Of a stretch of DNA of 64,000 nt, positions 9,072 through 17,337 are shown one piece after another. Made by a program: the position numbers and the translations under genes. The stretch is from NCBI RefSeq assembly GCF_005405585.1, contig NZ_BJEQ01000017.1, positions 42,981 through 106,980 of the forward strand, read 5' to 3'. The stretch's first letter is position 1; each line of letters opens with the position of its first letter. The stretch comes from Agarivorans sp. Toyoura001 (lineage in GTDB: Bacteria > Pseudomonadota > Gammaproteobacteria > Enterobacterales > Celerinatantimonadaceae). The notes beneath the pieces are model-generated. The model made no database searches and was not told the DNA's origin. It saw only the letters and a list, made by a program, of their open reading frames with translations.

Positions 9072-9667
9072 AGCTTCAAACGCTAAGCCAAAAACTGCTG
9101 TACTTAAAGCAGCAAGCAGAACATCGTGATCTTCAAGGCGAGCGCAGCGCTTACGCCAAAACGGCAGTATTAGATGAGCGCTTTAGTTGCCGTAGTGATC
9201 TGTTTAGCGATTACGTGACAGAACTAGAGCAAGACTTAAATCGAATCCACCTGTTAAGTGAAAAAACCCAAGACCTAGAACTACTCCAACTGTATTGCGA
9301 TAGGTTTGTGGGTAAATTTGCCATGCTGCAAAGCAAAATATCTAAAGCAAATCGCCATGCAAAACAGCAAGCAATTCCTCAGCAAAAGCGTATTCAAAAC
9401 TGGCAAAAGCGCTTAGATAAAGTGATGAGTTCAGGCAACCGTTCTGAGCTACACGAGAAGCTTTCTCAACAGAAACAGTTTGAGCAACAACTTGAGCAAA
9501 AAATTGCCGAAAAAAACCAAGTACTTAATCGTAGTAATCTCAAGACAGATACTGCTAGACTAAGTGCAGAGATCCTCAGTCTAAAGAGTCGCTTAGGTGA
9601 GTGTCAGAAAACCACTTGGAAACTAGAACAGAAAATTAATCAGATAGAATCACGCTTTAAGGAGTAA
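9059..9667 (+). CDS. priC: Primosomal replication protein PriC family
   Basis: A replication-restart factor that helps load DnaB at stalled forks. The protein of about 202 aa is highly helical and charged. The region VLDERFSCRSDLFSDYV and the C-terminal part from RIQNWQKRLDKVMSSGN to the end follow PriC. A coiled-coil stretch (about 130-200) is rich in Gln, Glu and Lys. The start is ambiguous between ATG at 9059 and GTG at 9050; both lie inside the upstream transporter gene. Proximity to ybaM supports the call, because E. coli also carries priC next to ybaM. Confidence 0.82.
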   Translation: MVQLELQTLSQKLLYLKQQAEHRDLQGERSAYAKTAVLDERFSCRSDLFSDYVTELEQDLNRIHLLSEKTQDLELLQLYCDRFVGKFAMLQSKISKANRHAKQQAIPQQKRIQNWQKRLDKVMSSGNRSELHEKLSQQKQFEQQLEQKIAEKNQVLNRSNLKTDTARLSAEILSLKSRLGECQKTTWKLEQKINQIESRFKE

Positions 9668-9670
9668 TTC

Positions 9671-10438
9671 ATGCGATTCTTAGGGAAGACTGTAACATTA
9701 ACATTTGCTTGTATCGCCAGCTTTAATGCATTAGCCGCAAGCTTTTCTACACCGACTCATTTCGAGATTATGTATGTAGATAAACAGTCTACTGGTACTT
9801 TTAGTTTAAGCAAAACAGACGCCGACCTCACCACTGGTCCACATCAAATTGTCGTGCGTTACAGTGACAATGTTGGCTCTAATAGCAATTCTGAAATCAT
9901 TAAATCTCAACCGATTGTTATCAATCTAAATGTTAAAGAAAACCAAGACATCGTTTTATCAGCTAAACAACCACGTAGCATTAGTAAGGCCAAGAAGTTC
10001 GCAGACAAGCCTACGTTTAATTTAAAAAGCAAAAATGGTGGCGCGGTTGACTCTACGCACTACGTTTTACCGTTAAAGTCAGGTATGCAATTCTCTCGTG
10101 ATTACCTAGAAGAGATTGCAGCCATTGAAGCAACACAAGCAAACGCAACGGCTGCAGCAGTTGCCACTACCAGCACAGCGGTTGCGGCTAGCAATACCGT
10201 AAAGGCGGAGCCAACAACTACAGCATCAACATCTACTACTAATACCGCCGCTGCGGCTACAGCAGTGGTAGCAACAACAGCTGCCGTTGCTAGTAACGAG
10301 CCCGCTGCTGCTCCAGAAGCTGATGTAGTAATGCCTAGTGGTGATAACACTGAATTACAAATGCTACAGTTTTGGTATCAGCGTTCAGACGCTGCAACCC
10401 GTAAAGCATTTCAAATTTGGGTAATCCAACAGCAATAA
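9671..10438 (+). CDS. Secreted DUF2057 (YccT/CsgI-like) protein
   Basis: A 255-aa exported protein starting MRFLGKTVTLTFACIASFNALA, with signal peptidase cleavage after ALA. The mature N-terminal domain (about 24-145: FSTPTHFEIMYVDKQSTGTF, then GPHQIVVRYSDNVG) is the DUF2057 beta-domain found in E. coli YccT, reported to inhibit curli assembly. It is followed by a low-complexity Ala/Thr linker (about 150-220) and a conserved C-terminal helix (LQMLQFWYQRSDAATRKAF). The Ala/Thr linker is an insertion relative to YccT. AAGGAG lies 6 bp before the ATG. It sits 3 bp after priC but is probably functionally unrelated. Confidence 0.8.
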   Translation: MRFLGKTVTLTFACIASFNALAASFSTPTHFEIMYVDKQSTGTFSLSKTDADLTTGPHQIVVRYSDNVGSNSNSEIIKSQPIVINLNVKENQDIVLSAKQPRSISKAKKFADKPTFNLKSKNGGAVDSTHYVLPLKSGMQFSRDYLEEIAAIEATQANATAAAVATTSTAVAASNTVKAEPTTTASTSTTNTAAAATAVVATTAAVASNEPAAAPEADVVMPSGDNTELQMLQFWYQRSDAATRKAFQIWVIQQQ

Positions 10439-10442
10439 TAGT

Positions 10443-10480
10443 AAGGCTTGAGTTAAATCGTTAACTCAAGCCTTAATTTC
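10443..10480 (+). terminator. Strong hairpin after the DUF2057 gene
   Basis: A 14-bp perfect stem (AAGGCTTGAGTTAA pairing with TTAACTCAAGCCTT) with a 4-nt loop. The T tract after it is weak (AATTTCTCC), so it may be a partial terminator or an attenuator before ybaM. Confidence 0.65.
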
Positions 10481-10514
10481 TCCTCTCCCCTCAATAGTCT
10501 TCCGCAGGTTAATT

Positions 10515-10676
10515 ATGTCTCTTTCTTCTGCCCCCAAACATGTTCAGCTGGCCGTTGATCTCATTCAATTACTCGAAGAAAACCAAATCGAACCAGAGGT
10601 GGTATTAAAAGCTTTAGAGATTATTGGTAACGACTATAAACACAAGCTAGAAAAATCTAAAAACGCCAAAGAATAA
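10515..10676 (+). CDS. ybaM: YbaM family protein (DUF2496)
   Basis: A 53-aa protein beginning MSLSSAPKHVQLAVDLIQLL. The core LAVDLIQLLEENQIEPEVVL and the tail NDYKHKLEKSKNAKE align with E. coli YbaM as I remember it ([20 protein letters not shown]). Its function is unknown. CAGGTTAATT gives a ribosome site. Gene order priC - DUF2057 - ybaM resembles the E. coli priC-ybaM neighbourhood. Confidence 0.85.
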   Translation: MSLSSAPKHVQLAVDLIQLLEENQIEPEVVLKALEIIGNDYKHKLEKSKNAKE

Positions 10677-10861
10677 AAATCTATATAACCCGCCACAATT
10701 TAACATTTCTTTGGACAAGCCGTCTCTTTTTAGCGGCAAAGCCCATAACTAAAACAATGTTGATTTTTATATAAAATTTTTAATATTTTATTATCAACCA
10801 CCAAAAGTTATACACATATAGGGTTAATATAATTTAATTGAGCATTTACTGCGCAGTTTTT

Positions 10862-10877
10862 TGTGATCTATCTCTGA
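10862..10877 (+). promoter_or_regulatory. Possible CRP half-site upstream of ompK/tsx
   Basis: TGTGATCTATCTCTGA carries one perfect CRP half (TGTGA) and a degenerate second half (TCTGA versus TCACA). It sits about 90 bp before a Tsx-like gene, a family that is CRP/CytR-controlled in enterobacteria. It is suggestive only. Confidence 0.3.
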
Positions 10878-10968
10878 ACTTTAGTTCCCTTCATCTATAG
10901 AATTTCCGCCGAACTCAAAACAAAACACACTCGGTAATTCACCTAAATGTGAACAAGGAACTACCCTT

Positions 10969-11805
10969 ATGAAAAAACTTGGACTGATTAGCGCTGCACT
11001 ATTTGCCGTGTCATCTTTTTCAGCAAACGCTGTTGAGCCAAAAGAAGATGTACATGCTGGCGATTACAAATGGATGCAATTCAACCTTATGCATACCATC
11101 GATCAAAAGCCGCACAATGTTGATGAAGGCTACAAAGACACCTACCTAGAAATGGAGTTTGGTGGTCGTTCTGGCTACTTCGATTTCTACGGTTACGTTG
11201 ATGTTTTCGACATTACCAATAGCAGCAGTAGCACTAAACATGAAACTGGTGGCATGTTCATGAAATTTGCCCCTCGTCTTTCATTAGATGCAGTGACAGG
11301 CAAAGACTTGTCATTTGGTCCAGTTCAAGAAGTTTACATAGCCAACTTAAACAACTTTGGTCAAGAACAACAAGAACACTTTATTGGTCTTGGCTCTGAC
11401 GTAAATGTGCCATGGTTGGGCAAAATGGGTATGAACCTGTACGCTCGTTACAGTGCAAAAAACTTCGGTAACGATGACGAAAGCTCATGGAATGGTTACC
11501 AGTTTTCTACCAACTGGTTCAAACCAATTTACTTCTTCGAAAATGATAGCTTTATTTCATACCAAGGTTACTGGGATCATATGTTTGGTGCTGACGGATA
11601 TTCAGACCAAGCAAACCGCACGACCTCAGGTGGTCAAACCTACCACGGTATCTACTGGCATTCAGACCGCTTTTCAGCAGGTTACGGTCTTAAATATTTT
11701 TACGATACCTATGGCATGAAAGATGGTGCTGAGTTGTACCCTACTGGTCCACTTCAAGAAACTACTGGATTCGGTCACTACTTTGCAATCATCTACAAAA
11801 TATAA
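10969..11805 (+). CDS. OmpK/Tsx-type nucleoside-specific outer-membrane channel
   Basis: A 278-aa outer-membrane barrel of the Channel_Tsx family. The signal peptide is MKKLGLISAALFAVSSFSANA. The mature start DYKWMQFNLMHTIDQKP and the motif TYLEMEFGGRSGYFDFYGYVDVFD are characteristic of OmpK/Tsx. The protein ends FAIIYKI. The family transports nucleosides across the outer membrane and often serves as a phage receptor in vibrios. The ATG at 10969 has AAGGA eight bases upstream. It is monocistronic, with a strong terminator at 11836. Confidence 0.9.
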   Translation: MKKLGLISAALFAVSSFSANAVEPKEDVHAGDYKWMQFNLMHTIDQKPHNVDEGYKDTYLEMEFGGRSGYFDFYGYVDVFDITNSSSSTKHETGGMFMKFAPRLSLDAVTGKDLSFGPVQEVYIANLNNFGQEQQEHFIGLGSDVNVPWLGKMGMNLYARYSAKNFGNDDESSWNGYQFSTNWFKPIYFFENDSFISYQGYWDHMFGADGYSDQANRTTSGGQTYHGIYWHSDRFSAGYGLKYFYDTYGMKDGAELYPTGPLQETTGFGHYFAIIYKI

Positions 11806-11835
11806 TTACCATGTAGCTTGAGTCAGTAGCAAAGT

Positions 11836-11865
11836 AAAAGGGTAGCGTAAGCTACCCTTTTTTTT
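11836..11865. terminator. Bidirectional terminator ompK / sbcC
   Basis: An AAAAGGGTAGC stem pairs with GCTACCCTTTT across a GTAA loop, followed by a run of T. A-rich on the left, it also ends the convergent sbcDC transcript. Confidence 0.9.
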
Positions 11866-11874
11866 ATAGCGTTG

Positions 11875-14800
11875 TTAAGGCATAACAATGTGGGTTGTGC
11901 TACCGCCACTCTGTTTTAGAACATCTATTCGGCTGGTTATTTGTTCTTTCATTTCAGCCACATGAGAAATAACGCCCACCATTCGCCCTGAGCTTTGTAA
12001 ATCAATTAAGGTACGAATCGCCAAATCTAACGACTCCTGATCCAAGCTGCCAAAGCCTTCGTCGATAAACAAGGTGTCTAACTTAATACCACCGGCATAA
12101 GCTTGCACAACATCCGACAAACCTAATGCCATGGCTAGCGCAGCCATAAAGCTTTCGCCGCCACTTAAGGTAGCTACCGAACGAACTTTAGAGGTGTAAC
12201 TGTCTTCCACTTCTAGCTCTAAACCAGAGGCTTTATTGCCTTTAGCCCGTTGTTCTTTGCGAATAAGTTGGTAGCGGCCTTTACTCATTAACTGTAAGCG
12301 TTGACTTGCTTGCAGCAATACATCATCTAGCAACACACTTAATACAAAGCGCTGCAAACTAATTTTGTTACCCGTTTGACCGTTAGCTACATCAGCCAAG
12401 GTGCCGACAACGTTATACTTTGCTTGCAAACTCTCTGCATTTTTATCTGCATTAAGTAGCTTTTGTTGAATATCCTGTAAAGTCTGTTGCCTACTATTTA
12501 GCTTATTCCATTGAACATCATGTTGATTACGTAGCGTTAAATGCCCTACCAGTGCCTGCTTTAAGGCTTCTACATTTTGTTGTTTTTTGCCTTTGAGCTT
12601 AGCTTTGACCTGTTCAAAAAGAACCGTGGTTTTAGTAAGATTTTGATTAAATGACAGCAACAGTGCTTCTAACTCAGAGAACTCTTCATCACTTAAACTG
12701 TTAAGGGCTATGTTAAACGCTCCTTCATTATCAAAACACGAACCGGCTAACTGCTCACTAAAAGTAGTTTTAGCTTCACCTAAGGTTTGTTGAGCGAGCT
12801 TAAGGCTTTGCTTGGCAGCCGCAGCGCCCGATTGCTTTGCACTTAACGCTTCTCTTGCCGCATTATAAGCCTGATTAACAGTGATTATGTTTTGTTTCAA
12901 ACTTTCAGTTTTAGCACTTTGCTGCTCAATTGCCTGTTCCAGCAATTGAGGCTCTCGGTATTGCTCAGGTAAATTTTGCTCAGCTCGCTCTTGCTGCGCT
13001 TGGTAAACACCCATTTGCTCTTTAATATTTCGGTAAGTGTCTTTAGCAAGTTCAACTTTATTTTGCAGTGCTTGCTCAGCGTGGGTAGTTTGTTCAATTT
13101 GCTGTTGCAGTTCGTCCACTTTTTTATGCGCTTGCTGGGCAATGGCTAAGGCTTGCTGCGCCTGTTCCAACTCAGCAATAAGTGCTGGTAGCGACAAACT
13201 AGCCTTGCTGGCCATTTGCTGGTGTATATTTTGTTGCTGACCCTCCCACTCAGATAATTGCGCTTTTAACACCAAGTATTGCTGGCGTGCTTCTACTAAT
13301 TTGTCTTTAGCTTGTTGCTCACTTTCTCTCGCGTGTTTTACGTCAGCCTCACTAGGCAGCTCACCATCACTAGCAGCCAAATGTGGATGCTCTTGGCTAC
13401 CACAAACAGGACACGCGTCCCCCTGGTTTAACCGTTTTGCCATAATGGCCGCTTGACCTTGGTGCCAATTAAACTCGGTTTGGTTTGCAAATTGTTCCAC
13501 ATGTTGGTGTTGCTCTCGTAAGCGCTTGCCCTGCTCGGCTGATTGTTCCATGGCCTGTTGGCTTTCGGCCAGTTGCTTATTTAATGCAGCTAACTGCTTA
13601 CCTTGTTCTACACTTTGCTCTGCAACGCCCAAAATCTTTTGCTTTGCGGCCTGAGTATCAGCTTGCTGGCGTAATTCACTTTGTTGTTGAAGCAGCTTGG
13701 CTTTTTGCTCAGTGGTATCACTAAGCTGCTGCTTTAGCGCTTTACCTTGTTCAGCTTGCAGATCAAGCTTCTGCTGCTCAGCCTTATGTAAGCCATTAAA
13801 TTTATTTAGCTCTTCTAATAAAGGCTTAAAGCTTTGTAATGATCGAAGTTGCTCCTGGGCAACATTTAGCTGCGCTTCTTTCTCAGGAACTTGCTTAAAC
13901 AACCGCTCAGCATCGTCCAAGCTTTGCTTGGCTTGGCTTAATTCTGTTTCGCTTTGGGTTTGCGCTAGGCTTGCTTGCTTAGCTTCGTTAAAACGAACGC
14001 GATAATCTGTGTCAAATTTCTCTATTGCTCGAGCAGCCTTCGCTTGGTCATAGTTTAGTTGTTGCTTGTCTATACTAGGCTTTTGTTTGGTCAGTAAAGC
14101 CAAAGACGCTTTTAAGCTAGTTTGCTGCTCAAAGTCTGCGCTAAGTAACTTAGCTACTTCAAACTGCTTACTCGCTTCATCGTATGCTTTGTCTGACTGC
14201 GCTTTATCGTTGCTTGCAGTGTTAAGCGCTTCGTCCAACGTTGCAAGTTCTTCCTGTAAATCTTGCTCTTGACTTAAATCAGCACTTTGCAATATACCTT
14301 CGCGAATATTTTTCTGCTCAGCAGCGGCGTTTCGAATACTGGCGGCCTGGCTTTTTAAGCTGTCTTCTATTTTTCGGTAGATGTGCGTTTGAAAAAGCTG
14401 ACTAAAAATCTTCTCTCGCTCTTTAGAGTCAGCCATTAGCAATTGCCTAAATTTGCCTTGAGGCAATACCATCACTTGGCGAAACTGGTCGGCATCTAAA
14501 CCCGTTAGCGCTTCTATTTCAGTATTTGCTTCAGACACTTTAGCCGGTACCAATAAAGTTTCGCTGCCATCGTCTGCTATTTTGGACAACTGCGCTTCTG
14601 GTTTTTGCTTGGTAACTCCGTCTCCAGACTTTTTAAGCCGTTCTTGATCAGGCACGCGGCGAATACGATAACGCTGTTGGCCAAGTTCAAATTCAAAAAC
14701 CACCTCGGTAAGCAGTGATTCATCGGCTAAATCACAGCGCATTTGTGCTGCTTCTCGTTCATCTCCGGTGCTTTTACCGTACAAGGCAAAACACATCGCA

Positions 14801-14937
14801 TCTAAAATGGTGGTTTTACCGGCGCCAGTGGGGCCGTTAAGCAAAAACAGCGGGTTGCGTCCTAGCTGAGAGAAGTCAATAAACTCGGTGCCAGCAAACG
14901 GACCAAAAGCGCTCATGCGCAAGCTAATGGGGCGCAT
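11875..14937 (-). CDS. sbcC: SbcC, ATPase subunit of the SbcCD nuclease
   Basis: SMC-like (Rad50 type) protein of 1020 aa that works with SbcD to cut hairpins and protein-blocked DNA ends. Walker A is NGPTGAGKTT near residue 35. A very long Gln/Lys/Glu coiled coil is interrupted at the zinc hook C509-P-V-C512. The C-terminal ATPase half has the signature LSGGESFMAALAMAL and Walker B LDTLFIDEGFGSLD. Its start shares one base with the sbcD stop (TAATG), so the two subunits are translationally coupled. Confidence 0.96.
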   Translation of the reverse strand: MRPISLRMSAFGPFAGTEFIDFSQLGRNPLFLLNGPTGAGKTTILDAMCFALYGKSTGDEREAAQMRCDLADESLLTEVVFEFELGQQRYRIRRVPDQERLKKSGDGVTKQKPEAQLSKIADDGSETLLVPAKVSEANTEIEALTGLDADQFRQVMVLPQGKFRQLLMADSKEREKIFSQLFQTHIYRKIEDSLKSQAASIRNAAAEQKNIREGILQSADLSQEQDLQEELATLDEALNTASNDKAQSDKAYDEASKQFEVAKLLSADFEQQTSLKASLALLTKQKPSIDKQQLNYDQAKAARAIEKFDTDYRVRFNEAKQASLAQTQSETELSQAKQSLDDAERLFKQVPEKEAQLNVAQEQLRSLQSFKPLLEELNKFNGLHKAEQQKLDLQAEQGKALKQQLSDTTEQKAKLLQQQSELRQQADTQAAKQKILGVAEQSVEQGKQLAALNKQLAESQQAMEQSAEQGKRLREQHQHVEQFANQTEFNWHQGQAAIMAKRLNQGDACPVCGSQEHPHLAASDGELPSEADVKHARESEQQAKDKLVEARQQYLVLKAQLSEWEGQQQNIHQQMASKASLSLPALIAELEQAQQALAIAQQAHKKVDELQQQIEQTTHAEQALQNKVELAKDTYRNIKEQMGVYQAQQERAEQNLPEQYREPQLLEQAIEQQSAKTESLKQNIITVNQAYNAAREALSAKQSGAAAAKQSLKLAQQTLGEAKTTFSEQLAGSCFDNEGAFNIALNSLSDEEFSELEALLLSFNQNLTKTTVLFEQVKAKLKGKKQQNVEALKQALVGHLTLRNQHDVQWNKLNSRQQTLQDIQQKLLNADKNAESLQAKYNVVGTLADVANGQTGNKISLQRFVLSVLLDDVLLQASQRLQLMSKGRYQLIRKEQRAKGNKASGLELEVEDSYTSKVRSVATLSGGESFMAALAMALGLSDVVQAYAGGIKLDTLFIDEGFGSLDQESLDLAIRTLIDLQSSGRMVGVISHVAEMKEQITSRIDVLKQSGGSTTHIVMP

Positions 14938-16070
14938 TATTGGTCTCCAGTGTGCAGTGATTCGATGGTGGCTTTTAGCAAGCTTTGTTGCTCGTCACTC
15001 AAGCTTTCTCCTGATGCCTGAGAAAAGAAATCGCTAAACATGTCGTATTCACCTTTTTGTACATGTTCACGATGCAAAGCCAACTGCTGATTCTCTGCCA
15101 TTAAACCGGTACGTTCTAAATGTAATACATTGGGGTATACGTTTCTTAACTTACCCATTGCATCTAATATGGCGGACTTATCGAGTAGCCTTACCATTAA
15201 ATAGTCGTTGTTATTGGTGTCGGTTGCGCCTGCACTAATAACATCGTCTAGCATTCCCTCAATAATGCGTACATCACGTAAGGGGTTTAAGGGCAGTAAT
15301 TCAAATTGATAATCATCACCATTCAGTTCAACCAAAGTTATTGATTTGTTTTGGTGCTGTTCGCTAAACGAATATTTAAGTGGCGACCCAGAATAACGCA
15401 CATGCGAGTCGCCTTTGTATTGAGGCCCGTGTAAATGGCCAAGTGCAGCATAAGAAAAAGGAGTAAATAAATTCGGCGATATTTTGTCTGCGCCGCCAAT
15501 ACTGAGCGGCCGCTCAGATTCAGATTCATCCCCACCATCTAAAAAGCAGTGAGCTATAACAACCTTATTCGCTGTTTGGCTATTGTGTTCGCTGACTTGT
15601 TTAAGCAGCACTTGCATGGCTTGCTGGTGACTTGACACCTCACAATCAAATACCTCTCTTACCGTTGCAGGCTCTGCATAAGGTAAACCATAAAACGCCG
15701 TGTTTTCACCAGTCTTAGACTTAATCATGATAGGTTTTATCTGATTCTTTAAGGGGCCTACGATATGTAAATTTTGCATATGCCGCGAAGCAAAAGCTAA
15801 GCGTTGAGCGCCATCGTGATTACCAGCAATCATAATCACGCTTATCCCCAACTCATTAACTAATTGGTGTAATACTTCATCTAACAAGGCTACTGCTTGG
15901 CTGGGTGGAACAGAGCGGTCGAAGATATCTCCAGCAACAATTAATGCATCAACATCGTGCTGCTTGGCCAAGCTCACAATCTGTTCCAATACAAAGGCTT
16001 GATCCTCAAGCAAAGATTGATTGTGCAACTGTCGGCCTAAATGCCAATCTGATGTATGGAGAAATTTCAT
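14937..16070 (-). CDS. sbcD: SbcD, nuclease subunit of SbcCD
   Basis: Mre11-type manganese-dependent phosphoesterase, 377 aa. The five phosphoesterase motifs are visible: SDWHLGRQL, VAGDIFDR, IAGNHD, VIAHC and LGHLHGPQ. It makes double-strand breaks at DNA hairpins with SbcC, encoded immediately downstream. The gene has no obvious operator; the 213-bp region to the divergent small-membrane-protein gene should hold both promoters. Confidence 0.95.
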   Translation of the reverse strand: MKFLHTSDWHLGRQLHNQSLLEDQAFVLEQIVSLAKQHDVDALIVAGDIFDRSVPPSQAVALLDEVLHQLVNELGISVIMIAGNHDGAQRLAFASRHMQNLHIVGPLKNQIKPIMIKSKTGENTAFYGLPYAEPATVREVFDCEVSSHQQAMQVLLKQVSEHNSQTANKVVIAHCFLDGGDESESERPLSIGGADKISPNLFTPFSYAALGHLHGPQYKGDSHVRYSGSPLKYSFSEQHQNKSITLVELNGDDYQFELLPLNPLRDVRIIEGMLDDVISAGATDTNNNDYLMVRLLDKSAILDAMGKLRNVYPNVLHLERTGLMAENQQLALHREHVQKGEYDMFSDFFSQASGESLSDEQQSLLKATIESLHTGDQ

Positions 16071-16283
16071 TCAATATCCGTGGTCTAAGTAAATGAGAAA
16101 AAAGATTTTTCTCAAAAAAGCTGATGCTTATTATCAGTGATGACAATCAATAAGCCAACGACAAAACTAAGCCTATTCGCCTCACTGGGCAGCATTACAT
16201 CAAAAATGGCTAACTAAACTCGCGCCCGATTAAATACTCTGGCAACATAAGTTAAATTATTTATCTCGTTTCAAGGAAGAGCT

Positions 16284-16514
16284 GTGACTGAACAAGGTTC
16301 TACCGGCAATGTACTCGCCGCCATATGTAGTTTTTTTATCCCGGGTCTTGGTCAATTGGTACAAGGGCGGATACTGCCAGCTATACTATTCTTTATTTTT
16401 ACCGCTGCAGGTTACGCACTGTGGCTCGTAGTATTTCCGGTGATTATTGCCGTTATCGTTCACATTTGGGCCATTATTGATGCTGCGCGCTTTTCTCCTG
16501 GAGGTTCACGATGA
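16284..16514 (+). CDS. Small membrane protein with two hydrophobic segments, unknown
   Basis: A 76-aa protein. The GTG start is chosen because AAGGAAGAG lies just upstream. Two closely spaced transmembrane stretches are visible: about 9-24 (AAICSFFIPGLGQLVQG, with a TM2-like PGLGQ turn) and about 30-66 (ILPAILFFIFTAAGYALWLV and following). The PGLGQ-x3-G element resembles TM2/DUF5683-like proteins, but a firm family is not assigned. It overlaps the next gene by four bases (ATGA), so the two are translationally coupled and may work together at the envelope. Confidence 0.75.
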   Translation: MTEQGSTGNVLAAICSFFIPGLGQLVQGRILPAILFFIFTAAGYALWLVVFPVIIAVIVHIWAIIDAARFSPGGSR

Positions 16515-17143
16515 AACTGCTCTCGCCCTTTTTGTTGCTCATTTTCCTTGTTGGCTGTGAATCTACTTACTACTCGGCCATGGAAAAAGTGGGTTATCAC
16601 AAACGTGAAATTTTGGTCGACCGAGTTGAAGACGCTCAAGAAAGCCAACAAGAAGCGCAGCAACAATTTACTTCTGCGTTAGAACACCTTAAAACGCTGA
16701 CCAATTTTGATGGCGGTGATTTAGAAGTTATTTACGACCAAGTAAATGATCAATATAAAGATTCCAAAGCAGCTGCTGAACTAGTGAGTGAGCGCATTGA
16801 TGAAGTTAATAGCGTGGCCGAAGCCTTGTTTGATGAATGGCAAGGCGAGCTGGAACAATATCAATCAACCAGCTTAAGAGCGGAAAGCGAAGCTCAACTC
16901 GCCGACACTAAAAAGCGCTATGCAGCAATGCTAAAAGCAATGCGCCGAGCCGAATCACAAATGGCGCCGGTGTTAAGTCGTTTAAACGACAATCAGCTTT
17001 ATTTAAAACACAATCTAAATGCGCGAGCTATTGGCTCTGTAGGCAAAGAATTCGTACGCTTAGAGCAAGAGGTTGCTGACGTGATTCAGCAAATGAGCAA
17101 AGCGATAGCTGAGTCAGATAAGTTTATTGCTACCATGAAGTAA
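16511..17143 (+). CDS. DUF2959 lipoprotein
   Basis: A 210-aa protein with a lipoprotein signal (MKLLSPFLLLIFLVGC, lipobox LVGC, Cys16). The mature part is almost wholly helical, begins ESTYYSAMEKVGYHKREILVDRVEDA and continues with Gln/Glu coiled coils. This is the DUF2959 family, whose function is unknown. The lipobox and coiled-coil shape suggest a periplasmic membrane-anchored rod. It is coupled to the small membrane protein upstream and followed by a terminator. Confidence 0.85.
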   Translation: MKLLSPFLLLIFLVGCESTYYSAMEKVGYHKREILVDRVEDAQESQQEAQQQFTSALEHLKTLTNFDGGDLEVIYDQVNDQYKDSKAAAELVSERIDEVNSVAEALFDEWQGELEQYQSTSLRAESEAQLADTKKRYAAMLKAMRRAESQMAPVLSRLNDNQLYLKHNLNARAIGSVGKEFVRLEQEVADVIQQMSKAIAESDKFIATMK

Positions 17144-17150
17144 ACCCTAG

Positions 17151-17182
17151 AGGCTACAAAAACATCAATTGTAGCCTTTTAT
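17151..17182 (+). terminator. Terminator after the DUF2959 gene
   Basis: A 9-bp stem AGGCTACAA/TTGTAGCCT with a 9-nt loop is followed by TTTTATTT. Confidence 0.85.
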
Positions 17183-17337
17183 TTACGCACTCGTTTCTCA
17201 ATCTTCTTCTTAGCCCTACCCGTAACAATTCCTTCATAAAAATGCAGTAAATTTGCCACTCAAAATTATTGTCTGTTTCTAAGCGCGAGAGCATTTTCGT
17301 GCGTAATGGCAATACTCTGCATTCAAGGTGGCAACAA

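Noticed and set aside
10102..10350. Long minus-strand frame opposite the DUF2057 gene
   Set aside because: It is the antisense of the Ala/Thr low-complexity linker; composition is only Ala, Val and Thr, with no start signal.
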